Positions 42,836-51,098 of a stretch of DNA of 64,000 bases are shown in pieces. The stretch is from Pseudomonas gingeri (lineage in GTDB: Bacteria > Pseudomonadota > Gammaproteobacteria > Pseudomonadales > Pseudomonadaceae), in the NCBI RefSeq assembly GCF_013386165.1, contig NZ_JACAOS010000018.1, positions 347,382 to 411,381 of the forward strand. The letters run 5' to 3'. A program made the translations under genes and the position numbers. The notes under the pieces were generated by a model. That model was given only the letters and a program-made list of their open reading frames with translations, was not told where the DNA came from and did no database searches. Every line of letters begins with the position of its first letter. Position 1 is the stretch's first letter.

Positions 42836-44167
42836 CTAAACGGGGCTCGAGCGACCGGTCATTTCCCGGGCCATTTCAGTGGCATAGCTGTCGGTCATGC
42901 CGGCAATGAAGTCGATCACCCGCAGGAACGAGCGGTGCAGTGGCCACTCGGGCTGCGGCGCGCTGTTGCCCAGCAGGTCGAGGATGCGTCGATGCTTGAA
43001 CGATGGCGTGCGTCCGCCGTGTTGTTCCAGGGCTGCGCCACAGAAGGCGTTCAAGAGAATTTCCAGGGTGGTGTAGGCGCCGATCTCATGGAGGGTCTTG
43101 CGCTTGTCCTGGAAGATTTTCTTGCGCGCGATGTCCTTGGCGTTGAGTACGCAGCGTTTGGCCGGACCGTGCATGTGTTCCACCAGGTCCCCCGACAGGG
43201 TCCCGGCCAGCAGCGCATCCTGTTGCTCGACGAAGGCCCGGGCAGCGGCGTTGGTCAGGTGTTCGATGGCCTTGCCGCGCAAGATCGCCAGCTTGCGTCG
43301 CCGGGAGTCCTGCGGCCCGAGTTGCCGATAGGTTTCCGGCAGGTCGTCGCCCACCAGGCCGAGCAGCAGTGACTCGACTTCGGCATATTCGAGCAGGTCC
43401 ATTTCCAGGCCGTCTTCCAGGTCGATCAAGGCATAGCAGATATCGTCGGCGGCCTCCATCAGGTAGACCAGCGGATGGCGTGCCCAGCGTTGTTCCTCCA
43501 ACTGCGGCAGGCCGAGCTTGTGGGCGATCTGTTCGAGGATCGGCAGTTCGCTCTGGTAGCAGCCGAACTTGTGCTTCTTGTAACCCAGGGAGTCGGCATG
43601 CCGAGCGGTCCACGGGTATTTGAGGTAGGTGCCGAGGGTGGCGTAGGTCAGGCGGGTGCCGCCTTCGAACTGGTGATATTCGAGCTGGGTGAGCACCCGG
43701 AAGCCCTGGGCATTGCCTTCGAAATTGAGGAAGTCATTGCCTTCGGCCTCACTCATGCCGTCCAGCCAGCCGCGTCCCGCTGCCTGCTGGAACCAGTGGC
43801 GGATGGCGTCTTCGCCGGAGTGGCCGAACGGCGGGTTGCCGATGTCATGGGCCAGGCAGGCCGATTGCACGACCATGCCCAGGTCGCTGGGTTCGCACCA
43901 GTCGGGCAGGGCGTCGCGCAGGGTTTCGCCGACACGCATGCCCAGGGACCGACCGACGCAACTGACTTCCAGCGAGTGGGTCAGGCGTGTATGGATATGG
44001 TCGTTGCTGGTCACCGGGTGGACCTGGGTCTTGCGCCCCAGGCGCCGGAAGGCACCGGAGAAGATGATGCGGTCGTGGTCTTTGTGGAAGGGGCTGCGGC
44101 CCAGTTCTTCAGGGCTGTGCAGCGATTTCCCGAGGCGTTCGCGGGTAAGCAGGGTGTGCCAATCCAA
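42836..44167 (-). CDS. dgt: Deoxyguanosinetriphosphate triphosphohydrolase
   Basis: HD-domain dNTPase of 443 aa that releases tripolyphosphate from dGTP. Landmarks: SPFHKDHDRIIFSGAFRRLGRKTQV (about residues 23-47; key RIIFSGAFRRL), HTRLTHSLEVS, and the HD motif ACLAHDIGNPPFGHSGE (about 107-123). A TTG start at 44167 is proposed since MDWHTLLTRERLG is the family start and GGAGAG lies eight bases upstream; the longer frame to 44473 enters the EAL gene antisense and lacks homology. Confidence 0.88.
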   Translation of the reverse strand: MDWHTLLTRERLGKSLHSPEELGRSPFHKDHDRIIFSGAFRRLGRKTQVHPVTSNDHIHTRLTHSLEVSCVGRSLGMRVGETLRDALPDWCEPSDLGMVVQSACLAHDIGNPPFGHSGEDAIRHWFQQAAGRGWLDGMSEAEGNDFLNFEGNAQGFRVLTQLEYHQFEGGTRLTYATLGTYLKYPWTARHADSLGYKKHKFGCYQSELPILEQIAHKLGLPQLEEQRWARHPLVYLMEAADDICYALIDLEDGLEMDLLEYAEVESLLLGLVGDDLPETYRQLGPQDSRRRKLAILRGKAIEHLTNAAARAFVEQQDALLAGTLSGDLVEHMHGPAKRCVLNAKDIARKKIFQDKRKTLHEIGAYTTLEILLNAFCGAALEQHGGRTPSFKHRRILDLLGNSAPQPEWPLHRSFLRVIDFIAGMTDSYATEMAREMTGRSSPV

Positions 44168-44247
44168 GGCGGGGCTCTCCGTCGGTGACTGATGCCCCAG
44201 CTTCTCGTTTAGCGGGCCGGCCTGCAAGCAAAACCATGCAAGCAAAT

Positions 44248-45411
44248 TTATAAGCCGGCGGCATCGATGTCGATCAGCAGCAGCCGCTGGCCGTTGTCGA
44301 AGAATTGTCCGGCGGTCAGGCAGTACTGGTTGCTGGTGGCATCGCGATAGGTGCTCGAGAGGATCAGCCGGCGTTCGTCCCAGCCTTCGGCCAGCAGGTG
44401 ATAGAAATACGGCCGCCAGGACCAGTTGTGGCCCAGGTAGCTGCCGTCGGCCTGCCAGGTGTTGTTGCGCCATTCAAGATTGGGCGTGAGTTGGGTGCCG
44501 TGGCGATCGCACTGGTAGAAGCGCAGTAGCCAGGGGTAGTTGTCTGGCCGTGGCAATTGGCTGAGTGGCGCCTGGGCCTGGGCCCAGCTCTGCAAGGTGT
44601 TCATCAACCCGCCCAGTTGCTGGCGCAGGTTCATCAGGCGCGCGCGTTCGGCCAGCTTTTGCTGCACATAACGCTCACGCAGCTCGGCGAAGCGCTCGAC
44701 AAAGGCGTCGGTGGCAAAGAAGTCCAGCTCGGCCTTGGCGAACAGATACCCCTGCACGTAGCGCGAGCCGCATTCCAGGGCGAAATTCAGCTCGGCCTCG
44801 GTCTCCACCCCTTCGGCGATGATCCAGCAGCCGGTTTTTTCCGCCATTTGCGCCAGGGCCTTGACCACCTCGCTGCTGGGGCCGCCACGGGCCGCGGCCT
44901 GGAACAGGCGCATGTCGAGCTTGAGAATGTCCGGTTGCAGGGCCAGCACCCGATCCAGTTGTGAATAACCGGCGCCAAAGTCGTCGATGGCGATGCGCGC
45001 ACCGGCTTCCCGATAGCGCTTGACCACTTCCGCCAGGCGCAGGCTGTCGCCCCCCAGCTCAGTGATCTCGAAGACGATGCGCCGTGGATCGACTGCGTGC
45101 TGCGCCAGCTGCTTGAGGCTCGGCAACGCCTGGCCATCGCTCAGGCGGCTGATCCAGCGCGGCGACATGTTCAGGCTCAGGAACCAGTCCGGGGGCGCTT
45201 CATGCAGGCGGCTCAGGGCGTTGTCGCGGATCTGTCGGTCCAGGCGTCGCAAGGCAGCGGAAGGCGTTCGCGGATCGGCGAACAGCGGTCCCACGGAAGT
45301 CAGTTGCCCGTTGGCCTGGCGCAGTCGGCCAAGGGCCTCGACACCGGCGATACGGCCGGTGGCGGTATCGATAAACGGCTGAAAGCAGGCGAGCGGTTGC
45401 CCGTCGATCAC
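44248..45411 (-). CDS. EAL-domain c-di-GMP phosphodiesterase with YkuI_C-like sensor domain
   Basis: 387-aa cytosolic protein. EAL domain about residues 5-245 with GVEALGRL (EAL at 25-27), LSLNMSP, FEITELGG, IDDFGAGYSQLDRV, DILKLDM, AEGVETEAEL and YVQGYLFAK, so all usual catalytic residues are present. The C-terminal part (PWLLRFYQCDRHGTQLT, FFDNGQRLLLIDID) is PAS-like and resembles YkuI_C of Bacillus. GTG start at 45411 with AGGAGG four bases upstream; a start at 45534 is also possible. Expected to lower c-di-GMP. Confidence 0.85.
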   Translation of the reverse strand: MIDGQPLACFQPFIDTATGRIAGVEALGRLRQANGQLTSVGPLFADPRTPSAALRRLDRQIRDNALSRLHEAPPDWFLSLNMSPRWISRLSDGQALPSLKQLAQHAVDPRRIVFEITELGGDSLRLAEVVKRYREAGARIAIDDFGAGYSQLDRVLALQPDILKLDMRLFQAAARGGPSSEVVKALAQMAEKTGCWIIAEGVETEAELNFALECGSRYVQGYLFAKAELDFFATDAFVERFAELRERYVQQKLAERARLMNLRQQLGGLMNTLQSWAQAQAPLSQLPRPDNYPWLLRFYQCDRHGTQLTPNLEWRNNTWQADGSYLGHNWSWRPYFYHLLAEGWDERRLILSSTYRDATSNQYCLTAGQFFDNGQRLLLIDIDAAGL

Positions 45412-45534
45412 GGAGCCTCCTAGGGTTGGGTCGGATGGGTCTGGCTGCGGCGGGCAAGGCAGAGGTTGAACGCGAGTCCGAAGATTTGCGCGCAACCCCA
45501 TGGCCATTGCAAGAATGTAGCCAGATTCACACAA

Positions 45535-45876
45535 TCAGCGTTTCGACGAGCTGCCGCGCACGACCAGCCGGATCAGGGGCAACAGGCTGGCGCTCAGGCG
45601 CGCCCAGCGTGACAGGCTGTCCAGGCCGCCACCCTTGGCGCCCTTGCCGCCGAAAAAGCCCAGCAGCGTGACGAGACCGATTCCCCACAAGGGCGCGTGC
45701 TTGAGGCCCAGGTTGGCCTGCCAGTTCTGGCCCAGGCCACGCATGCGCTGCAACGGTTGCAGCAGCTCGCGGGACTCATGGCGGATTTCCTGGCGATGCA
45801 TTTCCATGCGCAGGCGGATCAGCGCCTTGCGCATATCGCGTCGGGTATGCAGGTGCGTCAGTTCGGGCAGGCTCAT
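45535..45876 (-). CDS. YqjK-like small protein
   Basis: 113-aa basic protein. The N-terminal half is charged and helical (RRDMRKALIRLRMEMHRQEIRHESRELL), the C-terminal half holds a hydrophobic, glycine-rich helix (LWGIGLVTLLGFFGGKGAKGG, landmark only GLVTLLGFFGG) and a basic tail. Position after YqjE- and YqjD-like genes with 4-bp overlap suggests the YqjK slot of that operon; similarity itself is weak. Confidence 0.65.
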   Translation of the reverse strand: MSLPELTHLHTRRDMRKALIRLRMEMHRQEIRHESRELLQPLQRMRGLGQNWQANLGLKHAPLWGIGLVTLLGFFGGKGAKGGGLDSLSRWARLSASLLPLIRLVVRGSSSKR

Positions 45877-46250
45877 GGCAGCAGTCGCTCGCGGTCGTTG
45901 GCCAATTCTTCAAGGGTGGCGTGGAAGGGCGACGACTCATCGAAGATCGCCGCTTTCAGGCGCAGGGCACAGAACAGCGCGGCCAGGCTGTAAAAGACGC
46001 AGAGGCCGATGATCCCGGCCAGGCGCGCGCTGTCCCAGAGCAGGATCAGCACCAGCGCCGACAGCCCCACCAGCAGCAACAGGCCGAACACCAGGGTCAA
46101 CCCGGCGAACAGCAGCAGGCTGACGGTGCGGGCTTTCTGCTCCTGGAGCTCGATGCCGAACAATTCGACATGGCTGTGCAGCAGGCCGAGGAAGGCTGCG
46201 CCCAGGCGGCGTGTCGAGGCGCCACTGCCGGTCGATTCATCGCCAGCCAT
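45873..46250 (-). CDS. YqjE-like (phage holin X superfamily) membrane protein
   Basis: 125-aa protein with two hydrophobic helices (VSLLLFAGLTLVFGLLLLVGL, about residues 43-63, landmark LLLFAGLTLVFG; and LAGIIGLCVFYSLAALFCAL) preceded by LGLLHSHVELFGIELQEQK, the family signature. ATG at 46250. It overlaps the next gene by 4 bp and follows the YqjD-like gene by 1 bp, so all three are one operon. Function unknown; relatives may associate with ribosomes or membrane stress. Confidence 0.8.
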   Translation of the reverse strand: MAGDESTGSGASTRRLGAAFLGLLHSHVELFGIELQEQKARTVSLLLFAGLTLVFGLLLLVGLSALVLILLWDSARLAGIIGLCVFYSLAALFCALRLKAAIFDESSPFHATLEELANDRERLLP

Positions 46251-46251
46251 A

Positions 46252-46566
46252 TCAGCGCCGCGTCGCCAGCAGGCCAACGATAAAGCCGATACCGGCGGCA
46301 ATCCCGATGGACTGCCAGGGTTTGGCCTGGACGTAGGCTTCGGTCGCTTCAACGGCGGCCTGGCCGCGATCACGCAGCGAGGCTTCGGTCAGTTGCAGGG
46401 TTTCGCGGGCCTTGAGCAGGCTTTCGTGAATCTGCGTGCGCAACTCATCGGCCTGGTCGCCGGCCAGGTTGGCGGTGTGTTCGAGCAGGCGCTCGGTGTC
46501 GCTGACCAGGGTCTGGAAATCCGCCATCAGTATTTCTTGAGCCGTCTGTGCCGTCTTGCGAGCCAT
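46252..46566 (-). CDS. ElaB/YqjD/DUF883-family membrane-anchored protein
   Basis: 104-aa protein, long amphipathic helix followed by one C-terminal membrane helix (WQSIGIAAGIGFIVGLLATRR, landmark GIAAGIGFIVGLLA). The tail-anchored layout and C-terminal RR match YqjD/ElaB, which bind ribosomes at the inner membrane in stationary phase. ATG at 46566, opening MARKTAQTAQEIL. First gene of the small yqj-like operon. Confidence 0.85.
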   Translation of the reverse strand: MARKTAQTAQEILMADFQTLVSDTERLLEHTANLAGDQADELRTQIHESLLKARETLQLTEASLRDRGQAAVEATEAYVQAKPWQSIGIAAGIGFIVGLLATRR

Positions 46567-46664
46567 GGGGTGTTCTCCGTGAAAAGCCATTGATGAAAAA
46601 GCGTCCGTAAAAAGCCTCTGCAGGTTTCGAGTGTGGGCCTTGGCTGAAGGTTCACTGCGATCGG

Positions 46665-46682
46665 CTGGTACAGCTTTTGCTT
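46665..46682 (+). promoter_or_regulatory. Sigma-54-like promoter upstream of amt
   Basis: CTGGTACAGCTTTTGCTT keeps the -24/-12 elements TGG-N10-GC with the consensus TTGCT box. It lies 240 bp before the amt start, so a long leader is implied. No clear NtrC site was found, and the remaining 46567-46923 interval shows nothing else recognised. Confidence 0.5.
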
Positions 46683-46923
46683 TGTGCTGGTGCGTTGTGT
46701 CGGGCATGTGCGCTGTATTTGGGCGCCCTAGGGCCCTGGCCTGCGAAAACCATACCTCAAATAATCAAAAAACGCGGAAAAAACCCAAGGGTTCCTCGTG
46801 CCTCGTGTTTCACCCTGCGCCAAAGCGGTTCGCTCTCGGTTCAGGTGAGCGCCAATCTGGTGCGAAATACGCGGCGGTCGAACTGCTTTGGTGCCTTTCC
46901 CTGACTTCAGGTCTGCCGTCTCC

Positions 46924-48132
46924 ATGGAAAACTTGCAAAGCGCTGTGGACACTCTGGTCCATGGTTCCAACACCCTGTTCATTCTGCTCGGTGCGGTCAT
47001 GGTCCTGGCCATGCACGCTGGTTTCGCCTTTCTCGAGGTCGGTACCGTTCGGCAAAAGAACCAGGTCAACGCCTTGTCGAAAATCCTCAGCGACTTCGCG
47101 ATTTCGACCCTGGCCTACTTCTTCATAGGTTACTGGATTTCCTACGGCGTGAGCTTTTTGCAGCCGGCGGCACAAATCAGTGGCAACCAGGGTTATGGCC
47201 TGGTGAAGTTCTTTTTCCTGCTGACCTTTGCCGCGGCGATCCCTGCGATCATTTCCGGCGGGATTGCCGAGCGTGCGCGGTTTGCCCCGCAGTTGTGCGC
47301 CACCGCATTGATCGTGGCCTTTGTGTACCCGTTTTTTGAAGGCTTGGTCTGGAACGGCAATTTTGGTCTGCAAGCCTGGCTGCTGGCCCGCTTTGGTGCC
47401 AGCTTCCATGACTTCGCCGGCTCCGTGGTGGTGCACGCCATGGGCGGCTGGCTGGCGCTGGCGGCGGTGCTGTTGCTGGGGCCGCGCCAGGGCCGTTATC
47501 GCGAAGGGCGGTTGGTGGCGTTCGCGCCGTCGAGCATTCCGTTCCTGGCCCTGGGCTCGTGGATCCTGATCGTCGGCTGGTTCGGCTTCAACGTGATGAG
47601 CGCCCAGACCCTGCAAGGGGTAAGTGGGCTGGTGGCGGTCAACTCGCTGATGGCGATGGTCGGCGGCACGGTGGCGGCGTTGATCATCGGTCGCAATGAC
47701 CCGGGCTTCCTGCATAACGGTCCCCTGGCCGGGCTGGTGGCGATCTGTGCCGGTTCCGATCTGATGCACCCGGTGGGCGCGCTGGTGACCGGCGTGGTAG
47801 CGGGCGGCTTGTTCGTCTGGTGCTTTATCGCGGCCCAGAGCCAATGGAAGATCGACGATGTCCTGGGTGTCTGGCCCTTGCACGGCCTGTGTGGCGTCTG
47901 GGGTGGAATTGCCTGCGGGATCTTCGGCCAGCAGGCATTGGGTGGCCTGGGTGGGGTCAGCCTGGTCAGCCAGTTGATCGGTACCGCGCTGGGGGTGGTG
48001 ATCGCCCTGGCCGGTGGTTTTGCGGTGTATGGCCTGATCAAGGCGGTGCATGGCCTGCGGCTGAGCCAGGAAGAGGAGTACTACGGTGCCGACCTGTCAA
48101 TTCACAAGATCGGTGCGGTGAGTCAGGACTAA
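46924..48132 (+). CDS. amtB: Ammonium transporter
   Basis: Inner-membrane Amt/Rh channel of 402 aa, about 11 helices, for ammonium uptake. Landmarks: MHAGFAFLEVGTVRQKN (about residues 27-43), DFAGSVVVHAMGGWLAL with conserved Asp and pore His (about 162-178) and LHGLCGVWGGIACGIFG with second pore His. The ATG at 46924 is favoured over 46888. There is no signal-peptide-like start and no glnK next to it, so this may be a secondary Amt. Predicted sigma-54 control fits nitrogen regulation. Confidence 0.88.
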   Translation: MENLQSAVDTLVHGSNTLFILLGAVMVLAMHAGFAFLEVGTVRQKNQVNALSKILSDFAISTLAYFFIGYWISYGVSFLQPAAQISGNQGYGLVKFFFLLTFAAAIPAIISGGIAERARFAPQLCATALIVAFVYPFFEGLVWNGNFGLQAWLLARFGASFHDFAGSVVVHAMGGWLALAAVLLLGPRQGRYREGRLVAFAPSSIPFLALGSWILIVGWFGFNVMSAQTLQGVSGLVAVNSLMAMVGGTVAALIIGRNDPGFLHNGPLAGLVAICAGSDLMHPVGALVTGVVAGGLFVWCFIAAQSQWKIDDVLGVWPLHGLCGVWGGIACGIFGQQALGGLGGVSLVSQLIGTALGVVIALAGGFAVYGLIKAVHGLRLSQEEEYYGADLSIHKIGAVSQD

Positions 48133-48205
48133 TCCAGTCCATTTCGCTATGCTCAACCCCAGGTTGGGGGGCGTGCGGCCAGATCCCGGTCGAACGGAGA
48201 GATCT

Positions 48206-49312
48206 ATGGAGCGTCTGTATTCGCTGCAAGGGCTGAGAGGCTTGGCAGTTCTGGGCGTGGTGCTGTTCCACATGGCAGCGGTCGAACACAAGTACTCCGG
48301 TGGCGATACCTTGCTGCCGGCGTGGGTGGACTTTTTCCAGTTGGGCGTGGACCTGTTTTTTGTCATCAGCGGCTTCGTCATGGTGATTGTCACCCGTGGC
48401 CGCTTCCAGGACCTGGCCCAGGCCCAGCGCTTCCTGTTCAACCGGGTCTCGCGGATCTACCCCAACTACTGGCTGTACTTCTTTATCACCCTGGTGGTCT
48501 ATCTGGTCCAGCCGACGCTGGTCAACAGCTCCCATGGCGGTTCCAACCTGTGGCTGTCGTTCCTGCTGTTGCCCAATGAGCGGGTGCTGCTGGTGATGGT
48601 CGCCTGGTCGCTGGTGTTCGAGTTGTGGTTCTACCTGGTGTTCAGCTTTCTGCTCGGCTTTCGCGAGCGCTGGCTGGCGCTGCTGATGCTGGCCTGGGCG
48701 GCGCTGCTGGTGACATTCAATCTGCTGGACTCCTGGCGCGACTATTCCTCGGTCCTCAAGATCGTGCTGCACCCCTATGCGCTGGAGTTCATCATCGGCA
48801 GTGGGGTGGCCCTGTTCTTCTACAGCCGTCATAGCGCCAAGGTGCCGACGGCCTTGCTCTGGCTGATGCTGGTGGCGGCGGTGGTGCCGGGTTTCGCCTT
48901 GATCAACCATTTCGAGTTGTTCTCGACCGAGGGCCTGCCGAGAATGCTCCTGGTGGGCCTGGTGTTCGGTGCCCTGACCCTGTCCCTGGCGTTGCTGGAA
49001 CGGCGCCGGTTGATCCAGTGTCCGCGCTTTCTGGTTTTCACCGGTGATATGTCTTACACCATCTATCTCTCGCACCTGCTGGTGCTCGGCGTGATCGGGC
49101 GCGCCTGGCAGATCATTGGCAACTGGCCGACCCATTTCGAAGACAATCTGGTATTTCTGGCGCTGATGATGATCGCGGTCTGGGGCTACGGCTGGGTTGG
49201 CTACAGCTTCTTCGAGAAACCGGTATTGGACCGTGCGACGAGCTATTGCAATCGACGGTTTCGCAGTGCCTCTTCGCGCAAGCTCGTGGACCCGGTGCAG
49301 GATGGTAAGTGA
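48206..49312 (+). CDS. OafA-like O-acyltransferase (acyltransferase family 3)
   Basis: Multi-pass inner-membrane acyltransferase of 368 aa, about 10 helices. Landmarks: LQGLRGLAVLGVVLFHMAA (about residues 7-25, with the catalytic His of the R-x10-H motif) and LGVDLFFVISGFVMV (about 46-60). Such enzymes O-acetylate lipopolysaccharide, exopolysaccharide or other sugars. Stop codon touches the next acyltransferase gene, so the two form a pair; the glycan substrate is unknown. Confidence 0.85.
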   Translation: MERLYSLQGLRGLAVLGVVLFHMAAVEHKYSGGDTLLPAWVDFFQLGVDLFFVISGFVMVIVTRGRFQDLAQAQRFLFNRVSRIYPNYWLYFFITLVVYLVQPTLVNSSHGGSNLWLSFLLLPNERVLLVMVAWSLVFELWFYLVFSFLLGFRERWLALLMLAWAALLVTFNLLDSWRDYSSVLKIVLHPYALEFIIGSGVALFFYSRHSAKVPTALLWLMLVAAVVPGFALINHFELFSTEGLPRMLLVGLVFGALTLSLALLERRRLIQCPRFLVFTGDMSYTIYLSHLLVLGVIGRAWQIIGNWPTHFEDNLVFLALMMIAVWGYGWVGYSFFEKPVLDRATSYCNRRFRSASSRKLVDPVQDGK

Positions 49313-49318
49313 GTGTCC

Positions 49319-50290
49319 ATGGCTAAAGTCCTGAACGGTAACCTGGACGCGTTGAAGGTCCTGCTGGCGGTGTTTGTTGTGCTGCTGCATGGCCATTTCC
49401 TGGGCGGCAACTACACCGAACTGGGTTATGTGCTGTGCAATGGCCTGTTCCGGGTGGCGGTCCCGACGTTTTTTGTGATCAACGGCTACTACCTCTGGAA
49501 GACCCTTGCCTCCGGGCATTCCTTTGCCACCTGGTTCAAGCGCGGGCTGTTGCTGTACCTGTTCTGGATGCTGATCTACAGCCCGACCTATGTCGATCTC
49601 GAGACCCTGGCCAGTGTCAGTGGGGTATTGGGCGTGCTGAAGCAGTTCGTGATCGGCTATTTCCACCTCTGGTACCTGGTGGGCATGCTGGGCGCTGGCC
49701 TGCTGCTTTACCTGCTGCGCAACTGCGGTACCCGCCTGCTGTCGCTGCTGGCCCTGGGCGCCTTCCTGATCGGCCTGTTCCTGCAATACACCCGGGTCTA
49801 CGTCGAGTTGCCCGACGCCTTTCTCCAGCACTTCAACCAGAACGACTACACCGCCAGGAACTTCCTCTTCATGGGCTTTCCGTTCATGGCCGTGGGCTTC
49901 CTGTTTGCCCGCCATGGCGTGCCGGAGAAGGTTACCCGGCGCGGTGTCTGCACGGCACTGGTGGTGGGCCTGGTGCTGGTGTTGGCCGAGGCCAGGATGA
50001 ATTTCTCCCTGCAGGCCGATGCCCGGCAGAACTTCGATTTCCTGTTGTCGCTACCGCTGATCACTGCGGCGCTGTTCCTGCTGCCCTTCGTGTTTTTCCG
50101 GGCCTCTGGCAGTACCTTCAATGCCAAGCTGTCCTCGGCGGTGTACTACGTGCACCCGTTGTACCTCTACGGGGTGATGTGGGCGGGAGTGGACTACGGC
50201 AACCTGATGACCGCGATGGTGCTGGTGCTGGCGTTCGTGACAGCGCCGTTGTTGATCCTGGCGAGCCGACGGCTGAGGTTCATTCTCTGA
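49319..50290 (+). CDS. Membrane O-acyltransferase (acyltransferase family 3)
   Basis: 323-aa multi-pass protein. LDALKVLLAVFVVLLHGHFLGG (landmark VLLHGHF, about residues 17-23) corresponds to the catalytic helix, followed by VPTFFVINGYYLW. It resembles sugar O-acetyltransferases of the WecH/OafB kind. ATG at 49319 or in-frame GTG at 49313 are both possible. Immediately follows the first acyltransferase; no glycan biosynthesis genes lie alongside. Confidence 0.82.
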   Translation: MAKVLNGNLDALKVLLAVFVVLLHGHFLGGNYTELGYVLCNGLFRVAVPTFFVINGYYLWKTLASGHSFATWFKRGLLLYLFWMLIYSPTYVDLETLASVSGVLGVLKQFVIGYFHLWYLVGMLGAGLLLYLLRNCGTRLLSLLALGAFLIGLFLQYTRVYVELPDAFLQHFNQNDYTARNFLFMGFPFMAVGFLFARHGVPEKVTRRGVCTALVVGLVLVLAEARMNFSLQADARQNFDFLLSLPLITAALFLLPFVFFRASGSTFNAKLSSAVYYVHPLYLYGVMWAGVDYGNLMTAMVLVLAFVTAPLLILASRRLRFIL

Positions 50291-50351
50291 GGTCCGGCCC
50301 GTCAGCCCACGGGTGCTAGAATAAGGCTTTGTGCTGTCCGGACCCGTTGTC

Positions 50352-50588
50352 ATGCCTCCTGAATGTCAGTTGTTCGGCACCCTGGGTTGCCATCTCTGTG
50401 AACTCGCCGAAGCCATCCTGATGCCGCTGGTCGAACACGGCCTGATGGTGGAGCTGGTGGATATCGCCGACAGCGAAGCCCTGTTCGACACCTATGGCCT
50501 GCGTATCCCGGTCCTGCGCCGCGTCGACACCGGGGCCGAGTTGGGTTGGCCGTTCGAGGTCGAACAGGTGGTGACCTTTCTGGGCTGA
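50352..50588 (+). CDS. Glutaredoxin-like DUF836 protein
   Basis: 78-aa thioredoxin-fold protein with redox motif CHLC (residues 13-16 in LGCHLCELAEAIL) and the cis-proline region GLRIPVLRR (about 49-57). Small DUF836/YruB-type glutaredoxin. ATG at 50352; separated from the acyltransferases by 61 bp. Confidence 0.85.
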   Translation: MPPECQLFGTLGCHLCELAEAILMPLVEHGLMVELVDIADSEALFDTYGLRIPVLRRVDTGAELGWPFEVEQVVTFLG

Positions 50589-50747
50589 GCCTTCTGCCGC
50601 GCCTGTCCTGGAGCCGTTGTTGTGACGGTCTCTGCGAGCCTTCTGTTTCATCAAATTACCCGCGGTTGCGCTTGAAAAACGACTGTGCTTACGTCGCTGC
50701 ATGACGTTTGAGGCAGCACGTTCCAGTGCCGCAAGGGAGGAAATGAA

Positions 50748-50948
50748 ATGAAAGGGAGGTCGATTCTGCTGGTCAACCAATTGGGCGGGCGCAAGTTCCT
50801 CGCCACTGTGGTGGTTGGCGTAAGCACCGCGATGTTGACCTGGTATGGAAAGATCGATGGTGCGACCTACGCCATGGTGATCCTCGGCACGGTGGGCTCG
50901 TTCATCGGCGGCAACGTCTATGGCAAAGTCCATCCCAGGGAATCATGA
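50748..50948 (+). CDS. Phage-like small membrane protein
   Basis: 66-aa protein with two predicted helices (FLATVVVGVSTAMLTWYG and TYAMVILGTVGSFIGG) and the pattern GGRKFLATVV...GKIDGATYAMVI...NVYGK, which resembles small membrane proteins found in tailed phages near lysis genes. Strong AGGGAGG ribosome-binding site. It stands alone, 150 bp before a gene with a LexA box. Phage origin is an inference. Confidence 0.65.
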   Translation: MKGRSILLVNQLGGRKFLATVVVGVSTAMLTWYGKIDGATYAMVILGTVGSFIGGNVYGKVHPRES

Positions 50949-50998
50949 AGGCTGCCGGTCGGCGGCAATCGATTGGCGGGTCATCAAAAAATAAGTTA

Positions 50999-51014
50999 CT
51001 GTATGTTTATACAG
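50999..51014. promoter_or_regulatory. lexA box: LexA (SOS) box
   Basis: CTGTATGTTTATACAG agrees with the CTGT-N8-ACAG consensus and with the AT-rich spacer of strong sites (one or two bases from CTGTATATATATACAG). It lies 85 bp before the next start codon. Confidence 0.85.
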
Positions 51015-51098
51015 TTTTCGTTCCGGTGTTGGGACAGGATGCCCACCCTGGCGTGCGCACCCGGGAACGGAATCCAGAGAGATAAAGAGGGTTAAAGC

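Noticed and set aside
44168..44473. In-frame upstream extension of dgt
   Set aside because: It overlaps the EAL gene end and has no family similarity; TTG 44167 with GGAGAG fits better.
48038..49915. 625-codon open frame antisense to the acyltransferase genes
   Set aside because: Gln/His-rich low-complexity translation without a domain; the plus-strand genes have clear membrane helices and motifs.
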